DNA of 25,797 nucleotides from an uncultured Adlercreutzia sp. (GCA_902478715.1 CABSMC010000033.1:1-25797); one strand, 5' to 3'; counted from the stretch's first letter, positions 6,858 through 15,503 are shown. A program made the numbers and translations. The notes: generated from the sequence alone by a model not told the origin.

Positions 6858-7930
6858 TAGAACAGCTCCCCTTCGTTGGCGTATTGGACCTCGCCTTCGC
6901 CAGCGACAATGCGGCCGACACGGTAGGTCTCTTCGCCAGCAGCGGCCAGGGCGGCCTCCACGGCCTCAGCAGCAGCCGGATCAACAATCAGCACCATACC
7001 GAGACCCATGTTGAAGGTCTTCAGCGCCTCCGCCTCCGAAAGATTCGCCTGCTCGCAGGCAAAGCGCACCACCGGCGGAATGGGCCAGGTGCCCAAATCG
7101 ACCTCGGCGTTCACGCCCGCGGGCAAGGCGCGGTTCAGGTTCTCGGTGATGCCGCCGCCAGTGATATGAGCCAGGGCGCGAATGCCGCCAGGCACCTGCT
7201 CCATGACTGCGCGCACCGGCTTCACGTAGATGCGCGTCGGCGTAAGCAGGGCTTCCAGAATGCTCTGGCCGCCCAAATCCTCGCGGGCCTCGCGCAGCTC
7301 CTCCTCGGTACGGCCCTCGATGCACACCTTGCGAGCCAGCGAGTAGCCGTTGGAATGCAGACCGGACGAGGCAAGGCCGATGAGCACGTCGCCCTCGCGC
7401 ACGCTCTCGGGATCGAGCATACGCGGACGGTCGACCAGGCCCACGCAGAAACCGGATAGATCGTAGTCGTCGGGATCCATCACGCCGGGATGCTCGGCCA
7501 TTTCGCCGCCGATGAGCGCGCAACCGGACTGGCGACAGCCCTCGCCAATGCCGCCGACGATCTTGGCCATGGCCCCGGAATCCAGCTTGCCTACGGCCAC
7601 GTAATCAAGGAAGAACAAAGGCTCGGCACCCGTGGCAAGAATATCGTTCACGCACATGGCCACCAGATCGATGCCCACCGTATCGTGCACGCCAAGGCGC
7701 TGGGCGACCTTGAGCTTCGTGCCCACGCCATCGGTGCCCGACACCAAAAGCGGCTCAGCCATGTCCTTGGCCGCCGCGATGGAGAACAGACCGCCAAAGC
7801 CGCCGATGTCGCCCACCACTTCGGGGCGATAGGTGGAATGCACCGTGTCCTTGATGGCGTCCACGGCACGGGCGCCCTCCACGATATCGACGCCGGCCTC
7901 GGCATAGGTCATGCTGTTCTGGTTTTCCAT
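6857..7930 (-). CDS. purM: Phosphoribosylformylglycinamidine cyclo-ligase (AIR synthetase)
   Basis: The 357-residue enzyme converts FGAM to AIR with ATP. Signatures are MTYAEAGVDIVEGARAVD at the N-terminus, VSGTDGVGTKLKVAQ and the following CVNDILATGAEPLFFLDYVA, then IGGEMAEHPG, SSGLHSNGYSLAR and AHITGGGITENL. Length fits the family (about 345). The chosen ATG at 7930 has AAGGAA upstream; extending to 8143 would run into purF. It starts 17 bases after the purF stop and overlaps purN by one base, in a compact purF-purM-purN operon. Confidence 0.95.
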   Translation of the reverse strand: MENQNSMTYAEAGVDIVEGARAVDAIKDTVHSTYRPEVVGDIGGFGGLFSIAAAKDMAEPLLVSGTDGVGTKLKVAQRLGVHDTVGIDLVAMCVNDILATGAEPLFFLDYVAVGKLDSGAMAKIVGGIGEGCRQSGCALIGGEMAEHPGVMDPDDYDLSGFCVGLVDRPRMLDPESVREGDVLIGLASSGLHSNGYSLARKVCIEGRTEEELREAREDLGGQSILEALLTPTRIYVKPVRAVMEQVPGGIRALAHITGGGITENLNRALPAGVNAEVDLGTWPIPPVVRFACEQANLSEAEALKTFNMGLGMVLIVDPAAAEAVEAALAAAGEETYRVGRIVAGEGEVQYANEGELF

Positions 7931-7947
7931 GGGGTTCCTTTCAGTGT

Positions 7948-9429
7948 CTATGAAACCTCGCCGGCGTACACTGCCTCGAAGTCCTTGCGGGTAAGAAAGC
8001 TCTTTTTTGCCATATCGTCGGGAATGGGCACCGGGTAGTCGCCGGTGAAGCAAGCCGTGCAGAAGCCGTCGTGGCCCGCATCGGCGAGCGAAGCGCGCAG
8101 GCCGTCCAGGCTGATGAACGCGAGTGAGTCGGAGCCGATCCACTCGTTCATCTCCTCAAGCGTCATGTTCGCGGCGATGAGCTGCTCGCGGGTGTCGGTG
8201 TCGATGCCGTAGAAGCAGGGCCAGAGCACCTCGGGGCTCACGATGCGCAGGTGCACCTCGGCCGCACCCGCGTCGCGCAGCATCTGCACGAGCTTCTTGG
8301 AGGTGTTGCCGCGCACGATGGAGTCGTCGATGACCACGAGGCGCTTGCCCGCGATGACACTCGGCAGCGGGTTCAGCTTCAGGCGGATGCCCAGCTGGCG
8401 CATGGCCTGGGTGGGCTGGATGAAGGTGCGGCCCACATAGCGGTTCTTCACGATGCCATCGGTAAACGGAATGCCCGAGGCCTCGGAATAGCCCAGCGCC
8501 GCCGGCACGCCGGAGTCGGGCACGCCCAGAACGAGATCGGCCTCCACGGGCGCCTCGTCAGCCAGAATGCGGCCCATGGCACGACGCGCCTGGTAGACCG
8601 ACTGCCCGTCAAGCACGGAATCGGGCCGGGCGAAGTACACGTATTCGAAGATGCACGCGGCCCGCGGACGCGGCGGCACGGCCTGCTCGCTCGTCATGCC
8701 GTCGGCGGTGAAGCGCACCATCTCGCCGGGTTCCACGTCGCGCACGTACTCGGCGCCGACGATGTCGAGGCCGCAGGTTTCCGACGACACCACCCAGCCG
8801 CGCCCCTCGGGCAACTGTCCGATGCACAAGGGCCGAATGCCATGGGGGTCGCGGAAGGCGTAGAGCGCCTCGGGGCTCGCAAGCACCATGGCATAGGCGC
8901 CCTCCAGGTTCTCCATGGCGTAGCGGATACCCTCGCGCAGGTGGTGCGTCTGACGCGTGAGATGCCCGATGGCTTTGGCCGCCACCTCCGAATCGGTGCC
9001 GGCGCGCAGATGCTCGCCCTCATCGATGAGCTGGGCCCGCAGGTGGTTCGTGTTCACCAGCGTGCCGTTGTGGGCCAGCGCGATGAGCGTGTCGTCGATG
9101 GCGGAGATGTGCGGCTGGGCCGCCTCCCAGGAAGCCTTTCCGCCGCTCGTGGAATAGCGCACGTGCCCGATGGCCACCACGCCCTCGCCAAGACCCGCCA
9201 GCGTCGCCTCGTCGAAGACCTGGGTCACAAGCCCCAAGTCCTTCGCCTCGATGACCGTGGAGCCGTCGCCCACGGCGATGCCGGCGCTCTCCTGACCGCG
9301 ATGCTGCAAAGCCTGCAGCCCATAGCACGTCAGGCGCGCCACATCCTCCCCCGGCGCGTACACGCCGAAGACGCCGCACTCCTCTTCCAACCGATCCGGC
9401 TGCTCGCCGGGAAATACGCTGTCTGCCAC
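7948..9429 (-). CDS. purF: Amidophosphoribosyltransferase (GTG start)
   Basis: The 493-residue protein catalyses the first committed step of purine synthesis, PRPP plus glutamine to phosphoribosylamine. C18 in EEECGVFG is the N-terminal nucleophile exposed by removal of a 17-residue propeptide, as in the B. subtilis type. LQHRGQESAGIAV belongs to the glutaminase domain. VVIDDSIVRGNTSKK is the PRPP loop. Cysteines in ACIFEYVYFARP, LWPCFYG and GFCTACF fit the four ligands of the regulatory 4Fe-4S cluster of the Bacillus-type enzyme. The start codon is GTG at 9429, five bases after GGAG. It overlaps the sortase stop codon by one base. Confidence 0.95.
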   Translation of the reverse strand: MADSVFPGEQPDRLEEECGVFGVYAPGEDVARLTCYGLQALQHRGQESAGIAVGDGSTVIEAKDLGLVTQVFDEATLAGLGEGVVAIGHVRYSTSGGKASWEAAQPHISAIDDTLIALAHNGTLVNTNHLRAQLIDEGEHLRAGTDSEVAAKAIGHLTRQTHHLREGIRYAMENLEGAYAMVLASPEALYAFRDPHGIRPLCIGQLPEGRGWVVSSETCGLDIVGAEYVRDVEPGEMVRFTADGMTSEQAVPPRPRAACIFEYVYFARPDSVLDGQSVYQARRAMGRILADEAPVEADLVLGVPDSGVPAALGYSEASGIPFTDGIVKNRYVGRTFIQPTQAMRQLGIRLKLNPLPSVIAGKRLVVIDDSIVRGNTSKKLVQMLRDAGAAEVHLRIVSPEVLWPCFYGIDTDTREQLIAANMTLEEMNEWIGSDSLAFISLDGLRASLADAGHDGFCTACFTGDYPVPIPDDMAKKSFLTRKDFEAVYAGEVS

Positions 9430-10340
9430 TAGTTCTCCGCTCGTTCTTGCGCATCGGCGGCGATTTCGTCGGCCGCACCGTCCTCCACCGCCGTATCGCC
9501 TTGGTAGGTATCGGCGCCAACATAGCTGATAGGGACGAATTCGGCAACATCGGCGAAGGTGATATAGCGCCAGGTGTTGTCGGCTCCATCACACGTACAG
9601 AAACCGAAGAGCTTCGTCGCACTGGCAAGAGTATCAGCGGTATCGGGGTCGGGCGTGACGATGGACTCCTCCACGAGCCAGTCCTTGAAGGCCGTGAACT
9701 CCTCGTCGGTGGGATAGTTCGGCGTGGCGATGGAGGCATGGGTCATGGGGACGTGCTCCACGGCGAACGTTTGCAGGCGGTAGTTGCCTTCGGGCGTGAG
9801 CAGATAAATCGTGCGATGCTCGTTGAAGATGGCCGAATCGCGGAACTCGGCGAACAGGGCGAACATGGACCCGTTGCGCATATGGTGGCCGTAGAGGATG
9901 TTCACCTCATCGGAGAAGTCGCCGGCGTTCTCGCCCGAAAGCATGATGGAGCCGAACTCGGCGCCGAAGGAACCCTCGCCCAGGCTGAAGTTGTGGTGCA
10001 GGTAGTACTCCGAGTCACCATCTTTGTGAGCCACCGGGTAGTTGATGATGGTGCCGGGCATGTAAACCCACGCGACGATGTCCGGGTTAATCTCGCGCAG
10101 GGCATCCCAATCGACCACCAGATCGGCCAGGTTCGCCACGTTGCCGTCCTCCGGTACTTCGACAGCGCGGCTGGCGATCTCCTCGTACTCGTTCTGGCCC
10201 TGCCAATAGGTGTAGAACAGATAGCCCAGCGTTCCCACCGAGCCGATGAACACGACGAGCGCAAGCCAGAACACGATGCGCCAGAAGCACCCGCGCTTCT
10301 TCTTTTTCTTCCTGGTATCGGTATTCTCTGCGGTAGCCAC
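9429..10340 (-). CDS. Class B sortase
   Basis: The 303-residue membrane-anchored transpeptidase has a basic cytoplasmic stretch (residues 10-17), one membrane helix (about 20-46) and an extracellular sortase domain. Class B signs are INPDIVAWVYMPGT, the catalytic-histidine motif LYGHHMRNGSMF (H152), a late FGFCTCDG with C250 in the TLSTC position, and R258 in NTWRY. Sortases cut a C-terminal sorting motif and join the protein to the cell wall or a pilus. No substrate with a sorting signal is encoded here. The start is GTG 10340 behind GGAGGGGGA; ATG 10388 lacks a ribosome site. It is the first gene of the purF operon and overlaps purF by one base. Confidence 0.85.
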   Translation of the reverse strand: MATAENTDTRKKKKKRGCFWRIVFWLALVVFIGSVGTLGYLFYTYWQGQNEYEEIASRAVEVPEDGNVANLADLVVDWDALREINPDIVAWVYMPGTIINYPVAHKDGDSEYYLHHNFSLGEGSFGAEFGSIMLSGENAGDFSDEVNILYGHHMRNGSMFALFAEFRDSAIFNEHRTIYLLTPEGNYRLQTFAVEHVPMTHASIATPNYPTDEEFTAFKDWLVEESIVTPDPDTADTLASATKLFGFCTCDGADNTWRYITFADVAEFVPISYVGADTYQGDTAVEDGAADEIAADAQERAEN

Positions 10341-10470
10341 GAGGCGTCCCCCTCCGATATCGATCTCTCTACCTAGCGTCGGCCCCATGGGCGGTCATTC
10401 GACCGCGCTGGCTGCGACGCCTTGCCGGCCCTACACCGACGCTCTCGTCTCCCCGGCCTGCGGCCAGCGG

Positions 10471-10497
10471 AAAACAAAAAGGGCCCCGCAGGGGCCC
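10471..10497 (-). terminator. Strong intrinsic terminator after the 38-aa membrane peptide
   Basis: A perfect GGGCCCC/GGGGCCC stem with a 3-base loop (10481-10497) is followed on the minus strand by TTTTTGTTTT. It lies 30 bases past the small-peptide stop and isolates that gene from the sortase-purine operon. Confidence 0.9.
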
Positions 10498-10526
10498 TGA
10501 GCTCACCCCGTCAAGCGGGCGAGCGT

Positions 10527-10643
10527 TTACTTCTTCATTTCGTCCATGAAGCCCTTGGCGATGAACACCACAATGACGAGCACGATGATGGCCACAACGA
10601 CCCAGATGGCCTCCATGGGGACTTCGAAACCGAACAATGACAT
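10527..10643 (-). CDS. 38-residue single-pass membrane peptide
   Basis: This small ORF encodes 38 residues: a short N-terminus (MSLFGFEVPMEAIW), one very hydrophobic helix rich in Val and Ile (about residues 14-30), then a charged tail KGFMDEMKK. A strong ribosome site (AGAAGGAG) stands six bases before ATG 10643. A possible promoter lies 66 bases upstream and a strong terminator 30 bases downstream, so it looks like an independent one-gene transcript. I do not recognise the family. Single-helix peptides of this size can act as membrane-complex subunits, regulators or type I toxins; nothing here decides between these. Confidence 0.75.
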   Translation of the reverse strand: MSLFGFEVPMEAIWVVVAIIVLVIVVFIAKGFMDEMKK

Positions 10644-10702
10644 AACGGACTCCTTCTATGCAACGGGCCCATCCTCTGCGCACCCGCCAACTTGCTGATG
10701 TT

Positions 10703-10737
10703 GGGTTCATAGTACCCTGAACCCCGGGTTGGCGCAA
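10703..10737 (-). promoter_or_regulatory. Candidate promoter and operator of the 38-aa peptide gene
   Basis: On the minus strand a TTGCGC (10732-10737) and a TACTAT (10709-10714) are separated by 17 bases, a fair sigma-70-like match. An inverted repeat GGGTTCA/TGAACCC (10703-10709 and 10718-10724) straddles the -10 box and could be an operator. A second small hairpin (CCAAC/GTTGG) follows in the leader. Confidence 0.4.
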
Positions 10738-10739
10738 GG

Positions 10740-10778
10740 AAAAACCCCCCAGCGACGGCGAACTGTCCTCTTGGAGGG
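10740..10778 (-). terminator. Candidate terminator after the polyphosphate:AMP phosphotransferase
   Basis: On the minus strand CCCTCC pairs with GGGGGG across a 22-base loop and is followed by TTTTT. It begins 3 bases past the stop codon. The stem is short and the loop large, so this is tentative. Confidence 0.4.
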
Positions 10779-10780
10779 CA

Positions 10781-12514
10781 TCACGAGGCGGGGCACTCGC
10801 CGAGACGCTTCTCCAGAGCTTCCACGATGATGCGCAGGGCCTTGATGCGAGCGTAGCGCTTATCATCGGACTCCAGCACGATCCAAGGGGCGAACGTGGT
10901 CGACGTCAGGCGGAACATATCGTCGATGGCGGCCTTGTACTGGGGGTACTTCTCGCGATTGCGCCAGTCGTCCTCGGTGATCTTCCACTGCTTGGCCGGA
11001 TCGTCCTCGCGATCCTGGAAGCGGCGCAGCTGCTCTTCGGGGCTCACGTCGACCCAGAACTTCAGCAAGATGGCGCCCCAATCGACCAAGTCGTGCTCGA
11101 ACTCGTTGATTTCGTCGTAGGCCCGCGACCACTCGGCCGGCGTGGCAAAGCCCTCCACGCGCTCCACGAGCACGCGGCCGTACCAGCTGCGATCGTACAT
11201 GCCCACGTGCCCCGCCTTGGGCAGGCGCGTCCAGTAGCGCCACAAAAACGGATGGGCGAGCTCGGGCTTGGTGGGCGCCGGCGACGGGAAGATGGTATAG
11301 GCGCGGGCATCGAGCGCCTGGGCGACGCGCTTGATGTTGCCGCCCTTGCCGGCCGCGTCCCATCCCTCGTACATGAGAATGAGGGGCACGCGGCGCTGGA
11401 ACATGATGTTCTCCAGGCGGAACAGGCGATCCTGCAAGTGCTTGCGCTCGGCTTTGTACTCGTCCAAGGTGAGCGCCAGGCTGTGGTCGATCGTATCCAC
11501 CTGGGGGTAGTGCTTCACAATCTCGAAGCGGGACTTCTTGGGGGCCAGATCGTGAGCCGCGGCCGCCTGGGCCTCGGCGCGAGCCAGGGCCACGCCGGTA
11601 AGCATGCCGCGCCCGGGCTGGGTCGCCGGCGCCGGCACCGCTCCCGCCGCCTCGGCTGCGGCGGCCTCTTCCACGGCACGCTCCTCGGCCAAAAGCTCGT
11701 CGGCCTTCTCGCGGGCCGCTAGCGACGCCTTCAGCACGTCGTCGGCCTCCTTGCGGGCGAGCGCGCGCTCCAGGGCGTCCACCAGCGTGCTGGCGATGGT
11801 GAGGTTCGTGCGACGCTTGTCCTCGCCGTTGAGCAGCACCCAGGGGGCAAAATCGTAGTCGCTGCGCTCGAGCAGACGGTCGTACAGCTCGTAGGCAGTC
11901 TCGTAACCGTGATGACTTTCGAGCTTCTTCTCGGTCACGCGCCAGCGGGTCACCGGGTCGTCGTGCAGCCGCTGCAAGCGCTCGACCTGCGCTTTCTTGG
12001 TCATATGCACGAAGAACTTCACCACCACGTAGCCATCGGACACAAGCTGCTGCTCGAAGTCGTGGACGGAGTCCAAGTAGTGGCGCTCCTCTTTCTTGGG
12101 AAGCAGCAGCTTGGCCGGCGCGTTGTAGAGCATGTGCTGAATGACCGCCGTATACCAGCCGCGATCGTAGAACGTGATGGAGTTACGCTCGCCTAAGGCC
12201 TTCCAGAAGGGCTGCATAATGGGGTAGAAGCCCGTCACGCCGCATTCGCGGCCGACGAACTCGCGCTCGGTGTCCGGATCGAGGTCGAGACCCACGTAAA
12301 CCCCGGTGGAGCGGGCGTCCAAGTGATACATGAGGTCGGAAATGCGGCTGCCCTTACCGGCGCCGTTCCAGCCCTCGAATAGCACCACGAGCCCCACGCC
12401 CTCGTTGTGGGCCTGCTGCTGGAGCACCACGAGCTTGGCCAGAAGTTCGTCCCACTGCTCCTTGTACTCCGCCTTCTTCATGGGCTTCTTGTTGAACTTG
12501 ACCTTCTCGAGCAT
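10781..12514 (-). CDS. pap: Two-domain PPK2: polyphosphate:AMP phosphotransferase
   Basis: The 577-residue protein has two PPK2 kinase domains. Domain 1 (about 10-255) carries Walker A GWNGAGKGS (48-56) and a lid motif FYDRGWY. Domain 2 (about 330-570) carries GWDAAGKGG (384-392) and MYDRSWYGRVLVERVEG. An Ala/Glu-rich linker (255-325) joins them. Two-domain (class II) PPK2 enzymes phosphorylate AMP to ADP using polyphosphate. Domain 2 looks the more conserved, so it is probably the catalytic half, as in characterised relatives. The start has GGAAAGGA upstream. It lies 64 bases after the PPK1 stop with no terminator between, so synthesis and use of polyphosphate are probably co-expressed. Confidence 0.85.
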   Translation of the reverse strand: MLEKVKFNKKPMKKAEYKEQWDELLAKLVVLQQQAHNEGVGLVVLFEGWNGAGKGSRISDLMYHLDARSTGVYVGLDLDPDTEREFVGRECGVTGFYPIMQPFWKALGERNSITFYDRGWYTAVIQHMLYNAPAKLLLPKKEERHYLDSVHDFEQQLVSDGYVVVKFFVHMTKKAQVERLQRLHDDPVTRWRVTEKKLESHHGYETAYELYDRLLERSDYDFAPWVLLNGEDKRRTNLTIASTLVDALERALARKEADDVLKASLAAREKADELLAEERAVEEAAAAEAAGAVPAPATQPGRGMLTGVALARAEAQAAAAHDLAPKKSRFEIVKHYPQVDTIDHSLALTLDEYKAERKHLQDRLFRLENIMFQRRVPLILMYEGWDAAGKGGNIKRVAQALDARAYTIFPSPAPTKPELAHPFLWRYWTRLPKAGHVGMYDRSWYGRVLVERVEGFATPAEWSRAYDEINEFEHDLVDWGAILLKFWVDVSPEEQLRRFQDREDDPAKQWKITEDDWRNREKYPQYKAAIDDMFRLTSTTFAPWIVLESDDKRYARIKALRIIVEALEKRLGECPAS

Positions 12515-12578
12515 GGCTTTCCTTTCCCCTATCCTTGGGCGTTCGTCTTCCGTAGCGACCAGGCGCTGTGACGCTGGC

Positions 12579-15368
12579 CTATTTGCCGAACAGGCGGCGA
12601 AAGAACCGCGCGATGGCGCCTCCCGCTGGCGTCGGCTCTACCACGGTGGCCGGCACGATGGCGCGACCGTCGTCGGGGCGAGCAGCGTCCTCGACTTCAG
12701 CCGCTGGGGCCGGAGCGGGGGCGGCCGCCGGCGCCGCCTCCTCGGCGTCCAGTTCCGCGCGCTCGGCCACGGGGCCCTCGGCAGCCGGGGCCACCGCAGC
12801 AGGATCAGCCACAGCCGGATCGGAGTCGGCAGCAGGAGCCGTTTCGGCCGCCGCGGTCGCCCCTTGAGCCTCGCGAGCCTGCAGAGCGGCCACCTCCTGG
12901 GCCACGCCCTTGGTCACCGCTTCCAAAACCGAAGCCGCCGTAGCCGTCGCCGCTGCGGCCATGGCGTCGGCGGCATCGCGCACGGCCTTGGCCTCGGCCG
13001 CCTCCAGCTCCGGTGAGCGATGGGCCACAAACTCGGACTCCTCCTCGGTTACCACCTCATTGGCACCGGCCTCGGCACCATCCTCCGCGGCGACATCCCC
13101 CAGGGGGAATACCACGCGCGCGCTCCCGCCCAGATTGGCCTCCTTGCGAGCGGCCAGCTCGGCAGCGGCCAGGCGCATGCGCTGAGCCTCGGCGATGAGG
13201 TACTTCTGGGAATCGAACAGCTCCACTTCCCCGTTCTCGTTGCGCTCAGCGAAAGCGCCGAGCGCCGTGTAGGAGCCGTCGGGCAGAAGCTCGCGCAGCT
13301 TGGCCGTGTCGGAATAGCAGATGCCCAAATACCCGAGCACCTGGTTGCGCAGCGTCTCGTTCAGGATGGGCCAGGCGATTTCGATGCGCTTGTCCATGTT
13401 GCGCGTCATGAGGTCGGCGCTGGACAGGTACAGCTTGCAATCCTCGCGCGGGCCGAAGCCGTACACGCGGCTGTGCTCGAGCAGCTGGCCGACGATGGAC
13501 ACCTCGCGCACCCGATCGGTGTAGCCTTCCACCCCCGGCAGGATGCAGGAGATGCCGCGCACGAACAGATCGATGGGCACTCCCGCCTGGGACGCCTCGA
13601 CCAGTTTGTCGATGACCTCCTTGTCGGTGATGGAATTCGTCTTGAAGAACAGCCCACATTTCTCGCCGCGGCGCGCGCGCTCGATCTGCTCGTCGATGTT
13701 GCGCAGGATGTTCTGCTTGATCATGAGCGGCGCCACCCACAGGATGTCGTAATTGTCCGAAGTGTTCTCCAGCGCCATGTTGCGGAAGAAGTCGGCGGCG
13801 TCGTGGCCGATTTGGGAATCGCAGGTGATGAACGAGAAGTCGGTGTAGAGCTTCGCCGTCTTCTCGTTGTAGTTGCCCGTGCCCAGCTGGGTGATGTGCT
13901 GCAGGCCGTTTTCCGTCTGTCGCGTGATGGTGCAGATCTTCGAGTGCACCTTGAAGTTGCGGAAGCCGTAGATGACGTGGCAGCCGGCGGCCTCGAAGCG
14001 CTGGGACCACTCGATGTTGTTGGACTCGTCGAAGCGGGCGCGCAGTTCGAAGAGCGCCGTGACCTCCTTGCCGTTCTCGGCGGCGTTGATGAGGGCCTCG
14101 GCCAGATGCGACTGGCTCGCCAGGCGATACAGCGTGATCTTGATGGAGACGACGGCCGGATCCACCGAGGCCTCGCGCAGAAGCTGCACGAAAGCGTCCA
14201 TGGACTGGTAGGGGTACGACAGCAGCACCTCGTGCTCGCTCACCTGCTCGATAATGGAACGCTTGCGGTCGAGGCAGGCGGGCCACTGGGGCGTGAACGG
14301 CGCCTGGGTGAGTGCGGCGCGCTTCTCCGCCCCCAGACGGCTGCCGAGGCCCCAGGTGTAGCCCATGTTCAGCGGCACGCGGGTGACGAACAGCTGGTGC
14401 TCCGCCAGGCCGAGCTTTTCCAGCAGAAGCCCCTTCACCGTGCGCGAGAGCGGCCGTTCGCTTTCCAGGCGCACCGGAGCCAGACGACTGCGCTTCTTCA
14501 AAATACGCTTCATGTGCTCGCGGTAGTCCTCGCCCTGCTCCTCGGCACCCTCCGTCGCATCGAGGTCGGCATTGCGCGTCACGCAGATGACGTTGGTGTG
14601 CTTGACGGTGTACATCGAGAAGACCTCGGCAGCGAACATCTCAATCGCGTGCTCGACGAGCATGAACGGCAAACCACCACCGGGCAGCTCAATCACGCGA
14701 CTCGTCTGGCGAGGCAGGGGGATGATGCCCAGCGTCACGCCCTCCGCACCGAGATTCTTCGTGGCCTTGGCCTTGCCCTCGGCCTTTTCGCGGGCGCGCT
14801 CCTCCTTCGATTTCTTCGCCTTGGGAGCCGCCTCCTCATCGAGGCGCACCACAATGTACAGGCCGCCGTTTTCCAAATGCGGGAAGGGGTGGCGGGCGTT
14901 GATGATCTGGGGAGAGAGGAACGGGAGCACATTATCCTGCATGTACCCGCGCAGATAAACGATCTGTTCCTCCGTGAGCTCCTCTTTGCGCAGATTGCGG
15001 ATATCCTGCTCGGCGAGGAGCGCACGCACGCTCTCATAGGTTTCCTCGTAGTAGGGGTACAGCTCGTGGCAGCGAGCGTAGATGGCCTCCAGCTGCTGAG
15101 CTGGCGTCATACCGGATTTCGGATCGATGATGGACTTCTTCAGCAGCGAGAGGTCGGTAAGCGAGCCGACGCGCACCATGAAGAACTCCTGCAGGTTGCT
15201 CCAGAAGATGGAGATGAAGTTCAGACGCTCCAGAAGCGGCACCGTAGGATCGGCGCCCTGGTCGAGTACGCGCTTGTTGAAATCGAGCCAGGAAAGCTCG
15301 CGGTTTTGCATATAAGGAGGCTTCACGATGGTCGTTGTTGCGGTGTCCTTTGCTGCCTGTGCATTCAT
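12579..15368 (-). CDS. ppk1: Polyphosphate kinase 1 with long Ala/Pro-rich C-terminal tail
   Basis: The 929-residue protein reversibly makes polyphosphate from ATP. It has the N-terminal NRELSWLDFNKRVL (22-35), catalytic histidine H475 in FRNFKVHSKI, second conserved histidine H632 in LEHSRVYGFGP, and LSSADLMTRNMDKRIE. The PPK1 core ends near residue 740, whereas typical enzymes are about 690-720 residues in all. The remaining 190 residues are low-complexity Ala/Glu/Pro and end in the basic amphipathic AIARFFRRLFGK. A Lys/Glu-rich insert (182-205) sits in the head domain. ATG 15368 has AGAAGG upstream. The gene heads the pair with pap; a terminator-like hairpin lies 37 bases upstream of the start. 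Confidence 0.92.
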   Translation of the reverse strand: MNAQAAKDTATTTIVKPPYMQNRELSWLDFNKRVLDQGADPTVPLLERLNFISIFWSNLQEFFMVRVGSLTDLSLLKKSIIDPKSGMTPAQQLEAIYARCHELYPYYEETYESVRALLAEQDIRNLRKEELTEEQIVYLRGYMQDNVLPFLSPQIINARHPFPHLENGGLYIVVRLDEEAAPKAKKSKEERAREKAEGKAKATKNLGAEGVTLGIIPLPRQTSRVIELPGGGLPFMLVEHAIEMFAAEVFSMYTVKHTNVICVTRNADLDATEGAEEQGEDYREHMKRILKKRSRLAPVRLESERPLSRTVKGLLLEKLGLAEHQLFVTRVPLNMGYTWGLGSRLGAEKRAALTQAPFTPQWPACLDRKRSIIEQVSEHEVLLSYPYQSMDAFVQLLREASVDPAVVSIKITLYRLASQSHLAEALINAAENGKEVTALFELRARFDESNNIEWSQRFEAAGCHVIYGFRNFKVHSKICTITRQTENGLQHITQLGTGNYNEKTAKLYTDFSFITCDSQIGHDAADFFRNMALENTSDNYDILWVAPLMIKQNILRNIDEQIERARRGEKCGLFFKTNSITDKEVIDKLVEASQAGVPIDLFVRGISCILPGVEGYTDRVREVSIVGQLLEHSRVYGFGPREDCKLYLSSADLMTRNMDKRIEIAWPILNETLRNQVLGYLGICYSDTAKLRELLPDGSYTALGAFAERNENGEVELFDSQKYLIAEAQRMRLAAAELAARKEANLGGSARVVFPLGDVAAEDGAEAGANEVVTEEESEFVAHRSPELEAAEAKAVRDAADAMAAAATATAASVLEAVTKGVAQEVAALQAREAQGATAAAETAPAADSDPAVADPAAVAPAAEGPVAERAELDAEEAAPAAAPAPAPAAEVEDAARPDDGRAIVPATVVEPTPAGGAIARFFRRLFGK

Positions 15369-15404
15369 GGGCCTAGCCTTCTCCCTCTATATAGTCGCTG
15401 GCCG

Positions 15405-15438
15405 AAAAAATCAAGCCGCGCACCGGAACATGCGCGAC
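15405..15438 (-). terminator. Terminator-like hairpin just upstream of ppk1
   Basis: An 8-bp stem (15415-15422 with 15431-15438, GUCGCGCA/UGCGCGGC with one G-U pair) is followed on the minus strand by TTGATTTTTTC. AT-rich TAAAATATATAA (15439-15450) lies immediately upstream. It either ends the toxin-antitoxin transcript or sits in the ppk1 leader; the sequence does not decide which. Confidence 0.55.
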
Positions 15439-15503
15439 TTATATATTTTACCATTCTTTGGACGATTGCCCGAAATTTGGCAACGGGATGTTAACGGCCC
15501 TGG

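Noticed and set aside
10341..10388. ATG 10388 as start of the sortase
   Set aside because: No ribosome site precedes it, whereas GGAGGGGGA precedes the GTG at 10340.
13020..15494. Very long open frame on the plus strand opposite ppk1 (824 codons)
   Set aside because: It is the antisense shadow of PPK1, a common effect of third-position GC bias. It has no family sequence and is His/Leu/Val/Gly-rich in the usual shadow manner.
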